DNA from: Chromera velia
Taxonomy: Eukaryota > Sar > Chromeraceae
Direction: 5' to 3'
DNA: 34,584 nt
Assembly: GCA_018398765.1 (NCBI GenBank)
Contig: JAHBMJ010001737.1
Location: forward strand, 10,001-44,584
Made by a program: the position numbers and the translations under genes. Shown piece by piece: positions 13,061 through 21,254 of the stretch. Below the pieces are notes generated by a model that saw only the letters and a program-made list of their open reading frames with translations, ran no database searches and was not told the origin of the DNA. Each line of letters begins with the position of its first letter. Positions within the stretch are counted from its first letter, which is position 1.

Positions 13061-14480
13061 ACGATCTCTCTCTCTGTCTTTTGTGTGTGCGCACGTGCCT
13101 CCGCGGGAGGATCTGGTGCCTCCGTTCACCCCCTTCGACCACCCCCCTTTTTTGTTTTGTTTTGTTTTATTGGATCTAGTGAGTGACCTCGGGGGCAAAT
13201 AATAAGGTGTTGAACGAATGTATTGAACGAATTTGGTGCTGAACTGTATGTCAGGCTCTCGGTTACTCCCTCTCCACCACCCCCCAAGGGTTCCTCCATC
13301 TGACGGCCCCCCAACCGCCGCCGCACTTGGGGACGCCGCAACTTCTCTCGGGGGCAGGTGGCCCATCCGTTGGTCCGTCCGTCCGTCGGCTTGTTTGTTG
13401 GATGGATGGATGAATGCATGGGGCCGGTGTTTGTTGTTTTATTTATGCATCGGTGGATCGACTTGTGTGTTCTCATTCTTAAGAATACACACATGCGTTG
13501 AGAGGCGGTCGATTCTTTTCCTATACCTATGAGTGAGAGGCAAAAAAGAAGCCTCACGGTATCCCCCCATGCACGCGCGGGCCTGAGGGGTGTTTGAAGA
13601 AACAAACAAACAGAATGAATCGGTGTGTGTGTGTGAGAAACGAAAACAATTCGAGCGGCCTGGCCTTCCAGAGTGCGTAGCGAGAAGGGGATTGGGTGGA
13701 TGGGTGAAGGGCACTGGAGCGTTTCTCTTTGGTGCTTGTTACTTTGCGTCTGTCCTTGACTTGTGTTTTCTTTCTTGTCCTTCTGTCCTTCTTGTCCTTC
13801 CTTCCTTCCTGCAGGGAGCGGCAGCGTGTTCAGTGCAGGCGAGAGTGCAGCGGACGGGGCCACTGTACGTCCGTTTTTTCTTCTCTTTCTATTTTGTCGC
13901 TTTGTCATACTTGCGTGGGTGTTACTGAGTGTATACTTACTTTGAGGAAGTGAAGGAGATTTGAGGGACTGATGGATGCGCCGTTGGCTGTCTTCTCCCT
14001 TTTCATCTGTCTGCCTGCCTGCCTGCATTTCTGGCGCTTGCTTCTGCCAGTAAATCAGTCAAACAGGTGTGTCTCTCATCCCGTCTCTTTCTGAGTTCCT
14101 GATGTATGGCCGTTTGAGCACCAATTATTAATACATATGAAGAACACTGAGCGTGCGTACGTGTGTGATCCCCCCCTTGTGCAGTTGTCGGCCCAGCCGG
14201 CACGCGGAGGCGTCCAGACATCCACCGCCGCTGTCGGGGGTGGTGTCCCCCCGTCTTCCTTCGTCTTTTTGGGCCTCCCTCAGGTGTGTGTGTGTATGTG
14301 TGGGTGGGTGGGTGGGTGGGTGGGTCGTGTGTGGGGGTGTATGTGTCGTGTGAGTGGGTGTACGTGTGGGTCTGGGTGTGGGTGGGTTTGTGTGTGTGTG
14401 TGTGTGTGTGTGTGTATGCATGCGTGCGTGCGTGCGTCTCTCTCTCTCTCTCTCTCCCTCTCTCTTTCTCCCTCTCTCTC

Positions 14481-14528
<48 letters not shown>

Positions 14529-16740
14529 TCCCTCTCTCTCTCTCCCTCTCTCTCTCCCTCTCCCTCTCCCTCTTTCTCTCTCTCTCTCTGTGTGTGTGCG
14601 TGTGTGTGTGTGTGACACACTGTGTGTGAGTGTTAGTGTGTGTGAGAGAGAACGAATAGTGTGCTTACATATTGGGATTCTTCCTTGTTGCGTTCCCATT
14701 GCAGAGGGCACAGAGCGTGCCTGTGGACGACCCAGGTCCGTCTTCTTGTCTCTTTTTGCACTTTTCCTTTTTGCTTTCTTGAGAGTGATGGGGGGCCTTC
14801 TCTTCTCTTGTTTGCACTATTCCTTCATCTGCTTCTCTCTCTCTGTGTTTGTCTGACCATTAAACGGAAGGAAGGGAAAGGGAGGAAACGGGAAATAAAG
14901 CCTAGCTGTCCAGAAAGACAAAAGGCGACTATGCAAGAAGGAAACTAGATGAGAGTGTGTGTGCATGAGGGTGAGGGGGGGCTCTCCTCTCCTTTCCTTC
15001 CCCCTCCTGCCCCTTCCTTCCCTCTCCCCCCGCGTGTCCTTACGTCCTTTTACTTCCTCCACTTCCTCCTTTCTTCCTTTGCGTCTTCCATTTCCTCACC
15101 TGGTCGCTCTCTCTCTGTCTGTCTGTCTCTCTGCATCTCTGCAGGTGGACCTTTGGCGATCGCCTCCAACAGCACTCAGGAAAAGGTCGTGCCCCCCTAC
15201 TCAGTTTCTCCTTCCAGCGGGGGCCTCACGACGCCTGTGCAGGTGCGTGAGTGCATGCGACAGTGCGTGCGTCGGTGCTTACGCGTTGATCTCTACAGCT
15301 TCATATTGACGGTTTGGTGACAGACGAGATCGACTATCAAAAGAGCTTGCCGAACTCTGAAAATGCCCCACACACATGTACATGTTTGTAAAAGAGGAGA
15401 AAGAGGCAGAGAGGCAAAGCCGTCCCTCTTAATTCTCCTCTGGTTCTCCAACGTTTCCTTTCCCCACTTTCTATGTTGTTTTGTATTCTCTTTTCCTCTC
15501 CCCTCCCCACTTCTCTTATTTTTCATCTTCCTCTTTCTGCCCCCCCCACTCCCCCCGCCTGTGACTGTCTCCTGTTGGTTCCATTTATGCATGCAGCTTC
15601 ACTCCCCGCCGCCTCTCTCACCGGATCAGGCCGCAGTCGTCTCTGCATTGGTCGGTGCATTCACTTCTATGCAGAATTTCTTTTCTGTATGTATGTGTGC
15701 ATGTACGAGAATGATATGCACTCACCGGATCAGGCCGCAGTCGTCTCTGCATTGGTCGGTCGGTCAGCTGAATGTGGTGTTTCACTCATCTGTCTGCTCT
15801 TTCGCCGTTTGACTCTGTACTCTTGTCTGTTTTGCTCTCTCACCTGATTTTCCGCTTCCGGAGCAAGACAGACAGATTGAAAGACATGCACCGACACCTT
15901 TGTCTCCCTGGCGACGGAGCCGAACCAAAATAAAACCACACACCAGAGAAGGCAGGACAAGTCTATCTAGAAGCATTCACTCCCCCCTTCTGTGCCCTTG
16001 GATGGAATGCAGCAGCAGCAACAACGACAGAGGGGGGAGGGGGACCTCCGACCTCTCTATGCAGAATTTCTGTATGTGTATTTATGTATATGCAGAATTT
16101 GTATGTATATGCATGTACGTGGATGGAATGCAGCAGCAACAACGACAGAGGGGGGAGGGGGACCTCCGACCTCTCTATGCAGAATTTCTGTATGTGTATT
16201 TATGTATATGCAGAATTTGTATGTATATGCATGTCCGTGGATGGAATGCAGCAGCAGCAACAACGACAGAGGGGGGAGGGGGACCTCCGACCTCTCGGCC
16301 TGGGAAGGTCGGTCAATCTTTCTCTTTCTCTCTCTCTCTCTCCCTTTCTCTCTCGGTCTGCGTGTGGGGTTGTGGGTAGGCATGTGAGTCCATTTCTTTC
16401 ACTTTTGTCCCTTTCCTTTGGAGCCGATATGATACCTCTGCTCTCTGTCTTCCTCGTTTTCTCTGTGGTGCTCAATTGACAAAGGCACATAAAAGTGGCT
16501 GGACATTCATGCACACTGGGTTCTTTATCCATCCATTCTCTCTGCATGAATGCATGGATGTATATACGCATGGATGCCTGCAGGGCCACGTCTGCCGTCC
16601 TGTACAGCACGACCAGCGCTGCTTCTGCTTCGGCAGCGGCAGCTGGTCCTTCGGGGCGTCCTCGGTGAGTGCGTGCGTGCGTGCGTCAGCATTTGTTTCT
16701 GTCTGTCGTTCGTTCCTTCGTTCTACCACCTGAGCATTTG

Positions 16741-16786
<46 letters not shown>

Positions 16787-17466
16787 CGTGTGTATGTGTA
16801 TGTATGTATGTATGTATATATGTATTTTTGCGCGTGTGCTTCTTCGTGCGAGAGTGCGTCCCCGTTTCACTGTTGCTTCGCCCTTTTGTGTCCATCGCGT
16901 TTCTTCCCCTTTTTTTGCGCGCGTTCGTTTGTGCATGTATGTATGTATGTGTGATGACAAACAGGTTCGAAAGCTGGGCGGAGAGGCTGGCTGACCTTGC
17001 GCAAACGACAACAGTCGAAGGTTGGCCTTTCTCTCTCTCTGACTGTCAATCAATCTTTTTTGTCGTCTGCATACCTTCTTCTCCCTCTGGCGCCGTCTGA
17101 ATTCTTCTGGCGGTCTCGTTCGTCTTCTGCATGTGCGTGCCCTTTGACCTTCCTTGCTTTCCCCCTCTTAGTCTGTCTGTCTGTCTGTCATCTCCGTGTG
17201 TGTCTGCTGTTTTGTTTGTCTCTCCTCTCCTTCGATCGTTCTTTGTGACAGGCAATGTATGTACCTCGCTTTTTTCGATGAAACCTGGCTTCTTCACTTT
17301 TCTTTTCCTTTTTCCTTCTTTTCTTGTCGTATCCCGCGTACTGTTTTTGTTGTGCTTCCCCTCCTGCCTGAACATATATTCCTCGAATTCCTCCGTGACT
17401 GTGTGTCTGTCTGTGTTTGGGTTTGCAGATCTGCAAAAAGCCCAACCGGAGCACTACGAGGACTGA
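996..17466 (+). CDS. Giant multi-exon CCCH-type zinc finger protein
   Basis: Nineteen exons join with consistent phase into one frame of about 2,790 codons plus an assembly gap. Three CCCH fingers (residues about 452-550) predict an RNA-binding protein, as in the TTP/TIS11 type. Everything else is low-complexity and probably disordered: P/H-rich N-terminus, K/E-rich stretch, poly-Q, poly-S, poly-A and G-rich tracts. That layout fits a scaffold of mRNA regulation or RNP granules, but this is inference. The ATG at 996 was chosen because the frame is open and exon-like from there. An acceptor ending at 947 would add 16 in-frame codons before it, so a further upstream exon is possible. The protein ends with [12 protein letters not shown] and TGA at 17464-17466. 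The family is usually a few hundred residues long, so this size is unusual. Paralogue identity is not recognised. Confidence 0.82.
1639..1815. repeat. GAAT/GAAC tetranucleotide array in intron 1
   Basis: About 44 tandem tetramers in which TGAA and CGAA units alternate irregularly, differing only at the T/C position. It fills the middle of the first intron (1494-1969). Confidence 0.9.
1970..3689 (+). CDS. CCCH gene exon 2 (contains the zinc fingers)
   Basis: It follows a CGCTTGCAG acceptor and continues phase 0 from exon 1. It begins with a poly-Ser and Pro-rich segment, then the three CCCH fingers, a short basic helix ([17 protein letters not shown]), Gly/Ser-rich sequence and a KE/KG-rich tail. 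It ends phase 1 at AAAG before a GTGCGT donor. Confidence 0.88.
2822..3130 (+). other. Three tandem CCCH zinc fingers
   Basis: Finger 1 is CX7CX5CX3H (starting CPYNAVGRC), finger 2 CX7CX6CX3H (CPQWEQGLC), finger 3 CX8CX5CX3H ([10 protein letters not shown]). Each has a lead-in resembling the (R/K)YKTELC of tristetraprolin-type fingers: [14 protein letters not shown] and YFKTDIC. Finger 3 has the canonical TTP spacing; the first two are variants. All twelve ligands are present. CCCH fingers of this kind bind single-stranded RNA, often U/A-rich; the target here cannot be told. Confidence 0.93.
3736..3835. repeat. CT and GT microsatellites in intron 2
   Basis: A CT run is followed by a GT run and a GTAT-type tail. 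A second GT run lies at about 3958-3988 in the same intron (3690-4044). Confidence 0.85.
4045..4449 (+). CDS. CCCH gene exon 3 (charged K/E segment)
   Basis: Acceptor GTGTGCAG; it completes the split Gly codon (G|GA). The first 45 residues are K/E/R-rich and likely a charged helix; the rest is S/Q/A/T- and then G-rich. It ends phase 1 at CCAG before GTATGT. Confidence 0.82.
4550..5100. repeat. Polypyrimidine (TTTC)n/(CT)n tract in intron 3
   Basis: About 550 bp of nearly pure pyrimidine on the + strand, mainly TTTC tetramers with interspersed TTCG and CATT units. A (CT)n block followed by CTTCCTTTTTC occurs twice, near 4747-4785 and 5035-5073, which shows an internal duplication of roughly 290 bp. 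The long hydrophobic F/L/S frames read from it are artefacts of the repeat. Confidence 0.93.
5356..5410 (+). repeat. Decoy copy of the exon 4 acceptor and exon start
   Basis: A 55-bp block identical to 5471-5525, including TTCAG and the first 50 bases of exon 4, offset by 115 bp. After the shared block the sequence runs into GGGAAAAAAC with no donor, so it looks like a non-functional partial exon duplication. Confidence 0.85.
5476..5540 (+). CDS. CCCH gene exon 4
   Basis: Acceptor TTTTCAG, completing a codon left in phase 1. It encodes a short basic Gly/Arg/His/Lys segment (for example [17 protein letters not shown]) and ends phase 0 at GCG before GTGAGT. The start could also be 5479, because CAGCAG offers two acceptors three bases apart. 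Confidence 0.75.
5858..6040 (+). CDS. CCCH gene exon 5 (A/Q-rich, downstream end uncertain)
   Basis: Acceptor CATGCAG directly after a GT microsatellite, phase 0. It begins with Ala and Gln runs and continues acidic. Two donors keep phase 0: GTGAGG at 5981 and GTCGGT at 6041. The following 708 bases also stay open in this frame, so the segment up to 6748 could be retained. Confidence 0.7.
6151..6645. repeat. Minisatellite of ten 48/51-bp units
   Basis: Ten units each begin GTGTCACCCCTG and are spaced 48, 48, 51, 51, 48, 51, 51, 51 and 48 bp, so length changes are always 3 bp. Units 2-4 (6199-6348) are duplicated exactly as units 5-7 (6349-6498). In the host frame each unit contains MCHPC. 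A second + frame (CVTPVVPPL) and a - frame (GGTTGVTHE) are also open. Confidence 0.92.
6749..8331 (+). CDS. CCCH gene exon 6 (5' of the assembly gap)
   Basis: Acceptor TTTTGCAG, phase 0. About 527 codons before the gap, rich in Gly, Ala, Ser and Gln. Segments less degenerate than the rest, such as [18 protein letters not shown] and [16 protein letters not shown], may be short binding motifs. Poly-Q encoded by CAG/CAA lies near 7130-7170 and 7470-7495. The exon runs into the N gap. Confidence 0.82.
8332..8631. other. Assembly gap of 300 N
   Basis: Exactly 300 unknown bases inside the coding part of the CCCH gene. The frame before the gap and the frame after it differ by one base, so either the true length is not 300 or an intron lies inside. 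Confidence 0.99.
8632..10806 (+). CDS. CCCH gene exon 7 (3' of the assembly gap)
   Basis: An open stretch of 725 codons. It opens with two RSDSSQGE repeats, then S/A/E-rich, P-rich (PPPPPP), charged [11 protein letters not shown], and poly-Q/S sequence. Less degenerate pieces are [16 protein letters not shown] and [23 protein letters not shown] at 10807 is the only nearby donor giving phase 1, as exon 8 requires. Long antisense frames over this region are composition shadows. Confidence 0.82.
10965..11147. repeat. CTGT and TTTC/TTCG arrays in intron 7
   Basis: CTGT/CTAC units pass into TTTC and TTCG tetramers. A CATA/CATAC run follows at about 11288-11335. Confidence 0.85.
11216..11268 (+). 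repeat. Decoy copy of the exon 8 acceptor and exon start
   Basis: Matches 11340-11392 at nearly every base, including GTGTGAGCAG and the coding start that reads [11 protein letters not shown] in both copies. It then diverges to GACCACCAGATC with no donor before the CATA run. Offset is 124 bp. Confidence 0.8.
11353..11667 (+). CDS. CCCH gene exon 8 (poly-Q coiled segment)
   Basis: Acceptor GTGAGCAG; GG completes the codon left by exon 7. It contains G/S-rich sequence, then [19 protein letters not shown] leading into a poly-Q run, which looks like a short coiled coil extended by CAG expansion. It ends phase 1 at GAAG before GTGGGT. Confidence 0.85.
11714..11748. repeat. (GC)n(GT)n alternating purine-pyrimidine tract
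   Basis: GC dinucleotides run directly into GT dinucleotides just after exon 8. Strict alternation of this kind favours Z-DNA in general. Confidence 0.85.
12118..12875 (+). CDS. CCCH gene exon 9
   Basis: Acceptor CACGTGCAG, 2-base codon completion. It holds poly-P, poly-Q, a helical piece ([19 protein letters not shown]), then long A/G/S-rich sequence. It ends phase 0 at CTGAAG before GTGAAT, one of only two donors in this gene lacking G at +5; reading on would stop after three codons. Confidence 0.85.
13255..13357 (+). CDS. CCCH gene exon 10
   Basis: Acceptor TATGTCAG. Opens phase 0 ([13 protein letters not shown]...), P-rich, and ends phase 1 at GCAG before GTGGCC, a weak donor. Supported mainly by phase agreement on both sides. 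Confidence 0.65.
13815..13864 (+). CDS. CCCH gene exon 11
   Basis: 50-bp exon, acceptor TTCCTGCAG, donor GTACGT. With the entering phase it reads [16 protein letters not shown], matching the composition of the gene, and leaves in phase 0. Confidence 0.72.
14185..14283 (+). CDS. CCCH gene exon 12
   Basis: 99 bp, phase 0 on both sides, acceptor TTGTGCAG, donor GTGTGT at the edge of a GT array. Reads [19 protein letters not shown] and on to FLGLPQ. Confidence 0.75.
14284..14640. repeat. Compound GT/GGGT/CT microsatellite in intron 12
   Basis: GT and GGGT units, then GT, GCGT and a 150-bp CT/CCCT stretch, then GT again. It begins at the donor itself, so the 5' splice site is made of repeat sequence. 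Confidence 0.9.
14705..14735 (+). CDS. CCCH gene exon 13 (microexon)
   Basis: 31 bp between CCATTGCAG and GTCCGT; reads [10 protein letters not shown] plus one base. Phase 0 in, phase 1 out, which fits both neighbours. Confidence 0.7.
15145..15242 (+). CDS. CCCH gene exon 14
   Basis: Acceptor ATCTCTGCAG, donor GTGCGT. Reads [19 protein letters not shown] and on to LTTPVQ; 2-base completion, phase 0 out. Confidence 0.8.
15597..15650 (+). CDS. CCCH gene exon 15 (two possible ends)
   Basis: Acceptor TTATGCATGCAG, phase 0; reads [18 protein letters not shown]. The donor is either GTCGGT at 15651 (54-bp exon) or GTATGT at 15687 (90-bp exon, adding [12 protein letters not shown]). Both lengths are multiples of three. 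The last 34 exon bases plus the GTCGGT donor recur at 15721-15760 without an acceptor. Confidence 0.72.
15721..15760 (+). repeat. Decoy copy of the exon 15 end and its donor
   Basis: 40 bases identical to 15617-15656, covering the exon 3' end and GTCGGT. The base run before it (ATATGCA) lacks an AG, so it is not a complete exon. Confidence 0.85.
16000..16307 (+). repeat. Triplicated exon 16 unit (121 and 118 bp periods)
   Basis: Three copies begin GGATGGAATGCAG at 16000, 16121 and 16239. Copies 1 and 2 differ mainly by one CAG. Copies 1 and 2 end TTTCT before GTATGT; copy 3 diverges after ACCTCTC and ends GGGAAG before GTCGGT. Exons 16013-16071 (59 bp), 16134-16189 (56 bp) and 16252-16307 (56 bp) all enter in phase 0 and leave in phase 2. 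Confidence 0.88.
16252..16307 (+). CDS. CCCH gene exon 16 (third copy chosen)
   Basis: Reads [18 protein letters not shown] plus two bases, ending before GTCGGT. The third copy was chosen because it lies nearest exon 17 and has a distinct end, but the two upstream copies fit the phase equally. CAGCAGCAG at the acceptor allows 3-base slippage of the start. Confidence 0.62.
16584..16664 (+). CDS. CCCH gene exon 17
   Basis: Acceptor GCCTGCAG, donor GTGAGT. With one base completing the previous codon it reads [19 protein letters not shown] and on to GRP; phase 2 in and out. Confidence 0.8.
16747..16828. repeat. GT and GTAT microsatellite in intron 17
   Basis: About 45 bp of GT followed by GCGT and GTAT units. 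Confidence 0.85.
16965..17020 (+). CDS. CCCH gene exon 18
   Basis: Acceptor ACAAACAG, donor GTTGGC. Reads [18 protein letters not shown] plus one base. It is less repetitive than most of the protein and likely helical. Confidence 0.75.
17429..17466 (+). CDS. CCCH gene exon 19 with stop
   Basis: Acceptor GGGTTTGCAG; AT completes the codon and the reading is [12 protein letters not shown] then TGA. The acidic, non-repetitive tail and phase match support it as the true C-terminus. Confidence 0.78.
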
Positions 17467-18374
17467 AATATCGAGGGAGGGAAAGAAAAAGGAAGTTTTG
17501 GTGGAAGAGAGGAGAGGAAGAGAGGACTCGACTCCCTTTTGTGAAGGAAACATGGTCCGTCCGTCCAAGGAGGGAGGATACAAAGAAAGAAGAGAGAGGA
17601 AGGAATTAGAGATGACGCATTCATTTCCAGTTCCTGTCCCCCCTTATTTCCTCCAGGGCCCTCTCTCTATTCTGTCCGGGCGCCCCGTCACCTGCTCTGT
17701 TCCCTTCTATCGATGGTCAGGGGACTGTGTATGTTTTTGTTTGGCTTTTTTTTGTTTGTATGAGAAGAGATCGGACGACCGAGGCTCCCCCTGGGGTTGT
17801 TTGGAGAGAGCGGAAGGGAGGATCAAGAAAGCTTTCATTCAGTCAAGAGAAAGAAAACGAAATTGTCGGGAAGAGGAAAGGATCAGGCGGGAGAGAGGGA
17901 GAGAGGGATAGAGAGAGAAGGGGATTCTCCTCTCCTTTCCTTTCCTAGGTCGGTCTGTTTTTTTGTCCTGCTGCCTCTTTAATTAATTGTCTGCTCTCTT
18001 CTCTTCTCGATCCATGAAATAAAATTGAGGAGCAAAATTTGATTGACCGAGAGATGGGGTCTGAGAGAGAAACAGGGGGACAGACTACAAATAAGGCCCG
18101 GGAAGGGAAGGCAAGGGAATGGAAGGGCATTCGAATGGGAGGAAGGGCGAGAGAAGAGAGAGAGATGTTGAGGATCATCTAAGTGATCGATCGATCGATC
18201 GATCGAAGGGTTCGTTCAGTCATGTCATTCCTTCATGTGTGGGTGTATGTAATCATTTATTCATGTGCATCAACATCAGCATCATCAGACAGAGTGAGTC
18301 CGTGTTGATTTGAGGGAGGGGACCTTCGCTTGCGATGCATGCATGTGGTTGGGTTGCAGCATCTCAGAAATTTC

Positions 18375-18408
<34 letters not shown>

Positions 18409-20030
18409 TGTCTGTCTCTTTCTTTCTGGTTGGTGCTCGATCGATCGATGTGTTTCTTCCTTCCTACCTTCATTCCTGCGTGTCTTGCTTTCGTCGTTGC
18501 TGCTGTTTGATCGCATGCGTGTGCTGTTTTTATTCTTCCTTCCTATTTGAGCGTGCGTCGGTCGGTCGGAAGAAAGAAGCTGGACCAAAGGGGTGGGGGG
18601 GCAAGGGGGGTTGTGAAAGGCGAAGGGGGGTGTAAGTAAAGTCAGAGACAGGGGGGTGCGATTCGTCAATTTGCTTGCAGACATAAGCGTTGAGGCGTGA
18701 GAAGGAAGTGAGAGTCAATTAAATGATCGAGTCACTAACTAAATGAAATCTTTCGTCCGGGTCAGTCAAGGTGAGGGAAGGAATTGATGTCAAAGTCAAT
18801 AGGAGTGAATATGATGGGCTCCACACACGAACGTTCGTTCCATCAATCCATCACGTCCTAACACACACCTAGTTTGTTAGTCAGAAGAGGACCGATCGAC
18901 AGTATAGACTCAAAAGAGGACACAAGGAAGAAGGAAGGAAACGGAAATTCTTAGCGTAGAGGGTTCCTCAAAGAAGAGAAAGTGGGAGATTGGCGGGTAT
19001 TTGTATTGAAAGAAAGCAAGAAAGAAAGGACGACTGCCACATTCAAGTTTTCCTTCACCCTTTTTTTGCTTCGCGTTTCCTGGGTTGGGGGTTTGTTTTT
19101 CGCATTCATTTACTCTCCTTTCCTTTCCTTTGGCTTTTTGTTCCTTTCCGCTGTATGGATCGCACGGCTCGATTGTTTGCTTCAGAATCCATTGTCTTCT
19201 CTTCCTTCTCTCTCTCCCTCTCTCTCTCTGTGTGCGTGCCTGTGGTTCTATGATCCGTTTTCGGTTTGCATACCTCCGTCCCTTACCTCTCTGTCTGTCT
19301 GTGGCTGTGTGCATGTGTCGTTTGATTGGGAGAATCCCCTTTCTTTATTGGCTTCTCTCCTCCAGCATCGATCTATCTAGTGGTTGCTCGCCTGTCTGTC
19401 GTCTCTCAAGTCCGTTTTTCCTCCCTCCCCTCCCCTCCCCCCTCCATGTCCGTGTCCTTCCATGTTTGCGTGCGTGTATGTACATGGACGTTTGTTCATA
19501 TGTGTGTTCAACTCAGTTTCTCTCTGTTTCCTTTCTCCCCAGGCATAAATATTCATGGTCTTGTCCGTCTCTTCTCTTTTCCCCGTCTTCTAGTTCCTTC
19601 CTGACTGACTGCAATCGTATGTATCTCTTCTTTCATTCTTCCGGCCGGCCCGCCGTGTTGCAAGGAAAGAACAATCGCGGGCAGAAAAGGCAGACCAGAC
19701 AGGAAGAGCAAAGTTCTTATTTATTGGTGTCCGACAGGGAGGCAGAAGACAGCAGGACTGTCCGTGAAATACTAGAAACAAACGAGAGGGTGATCAAAAG
19801 AGGGGGGTTCTCAGTGTGTCTCGCTGCATGCAACGAAGAAAGGGCAGCAATGGAAGGAGGCCGTTGGACTTGCGAATCGAAAGAAGTGGGAGGGGTTACC
19901 GTACGGGGGTATGGGTATGGAGGCCATGCAGCTGCAGGAAGCTAGGGTGACATGCACATGCATGCGTGCATGTGTTTGACTCGGAGTAGGTGCGAAAGAA
20001 AATTTGTTGTCCGAAATTGTTGCTTCGCTC
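17467..20030. other. Non-coding stretch after the CCCH gene
   Basis: It starts with the 3' UTR of the CCCH gene; no poly(A) signal could be assigned. It holds a CGAT run (about 18186-18206), GT runs (18378-18408) and CT/TTTC patches. Frames on either strand (the longest about 286 codons, 19085-19945) are interrupted or repeat-derived and show no domain. I see no supported gene. Confidence 0.55.
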
Positions 20031-21110
20031 GTTTGAATTGATTGTATTGCTAAAAGAAAAATACTTCGCAAAGTTGTTGAACTTAAGTTCTCACATAGAG
20101 TGACACTCACATTCATCTCACATTCTCTTGCTTACTTGCCTAGTTACTTGCAGATTTGCCAATGAAACGTATAATATACATCAAACTTGAATAAATAAGC
20201 AAATGTGAAGAAATTGTAGGTTAAATTCCAAGTCAAGCTTAGTCAAGCTTCAAAACAATGTCTGAACTTTAGTAGTTATTCAAAATTTCTTTCTATTAAA
20301 TTGCTATAAAAAGTTATTTTTAACATATAATCATCATCATGATCATACACCATCGTCATCGGCCTGTGCTTAGTAGGCGTCGATCTATAGCATTCGGCAC
20401 GTTTTCAGATTTTTTCTTTTTTACCATTGTGCATCGCCTAGTAAAATAGTTAGAAAATAGTTAGCTATTTTTACTATTTTAAAGTAAAATAGTGCTATTT
20501 TAGTATTAAAATAGTAAAAATAGCTAACTATTATGAACTATTTTATTATTTGACGTAGCAAATAGTAAAAATAGTCATTATTTTTACTATTTTCACTATT
20601 TTGACATAGCAAGCCGACTCATAGATGGAAGCTGGAAGCCTGGAACGAGGATATAAGGGCAATCATTTTTCAAACTTTTTTTTCAATCTCCCCCACTCCC
20701 CTTAGTACGAGGCTTAGTACGAGCTGAAGCAGCCACCCATTGTACATTTTCCCTAGCAATTTCCACTCGTTTCTCAATGGGTGTGCGCTCCTTTATTCTG
20801 CTATTAATGAGATCGTCAAGCTTCTGAGTCTGTCTCTATCCCTCTCCATCTCTGCACATTCCGTGCTATAGATTCCGTAAGTAAAACTGGCTTAGTAAGT
20901 GAATCTCATCCCAGACCTTCCTGTCAGGGCAAGTTGAACCCAGAGTTGAACAAATCTTCTCCAGCTCTCCCCTCTGCACATATATAACCACCCGTCATCA
21001 CATTTATATATTTATCATGATGACATCAGCACATTCAAAACTAGATGTAAATAAAAAACAACACAAATTAAAGAAGCAGAAAACATAGTTTAAACACTCA
21101 GTAGTACTGA
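20031..21110. other. AT-rich segment between the CCCH and deaminase genes
   Basis: Composition shifts sharply to A/T and the microsatellites disappear. It contains the hairpin element listed separately, short direct repeats (AGTCAAGCTT twice near 20231-20250) and no open frame of note. It is probably intergenic sequence derived from old mobile elements. Confidence 0.5.
20440..20615. repeat. AT-rich hairpin element built from AATAGT/ACTATT
   Basis: Perfect 27-bp inverted arms at 20456-20482 and 20506-20532 around a 23-base loop. The stem extends imperfectly outward (TAAAATAGTT against AACTATTTTA). A second hairpin, 14-bp arms 20560-20573 and 20579-20592, follows. The same 6-mers make up nearly all of it. 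It may be a foldback or MITE-like element; no target duplication was identified. Confidence 0.75.
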
Positions 21111-21254
21111 AATGTCATTAAAGTGTGGCACAGCCATACTTCCTTCCTGGCCCCGGCAGTGCCGGCCTCTTCGCCTATCCCTCCATCCATCCATCAAGTT
21201 GATCGAACCCCGGCCCTTCCAATGCTTCCATTCGGACAGACACACAAAAAAGTG

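Noticed and set aside
13126-14028. 300-codon minus-strand frame
   Set aside because: It overlaps exons 10 and 11 of the CCCH gene and is rich in repeat-derived T/H/N; no domain.
19085-19945. 286-codon + strand frame after the CCCH gene
   Set aside because: The first two thirds are pyrimidine-rich non-coding sequence; the last part has no recognisable motif or splice support.
20372-20440. TAGGCGTCG and CGCCTA as termini of a second transposon related to the one at 25646
   Set aside because: Only six bases are inverted in both ends and no target duplication is present.
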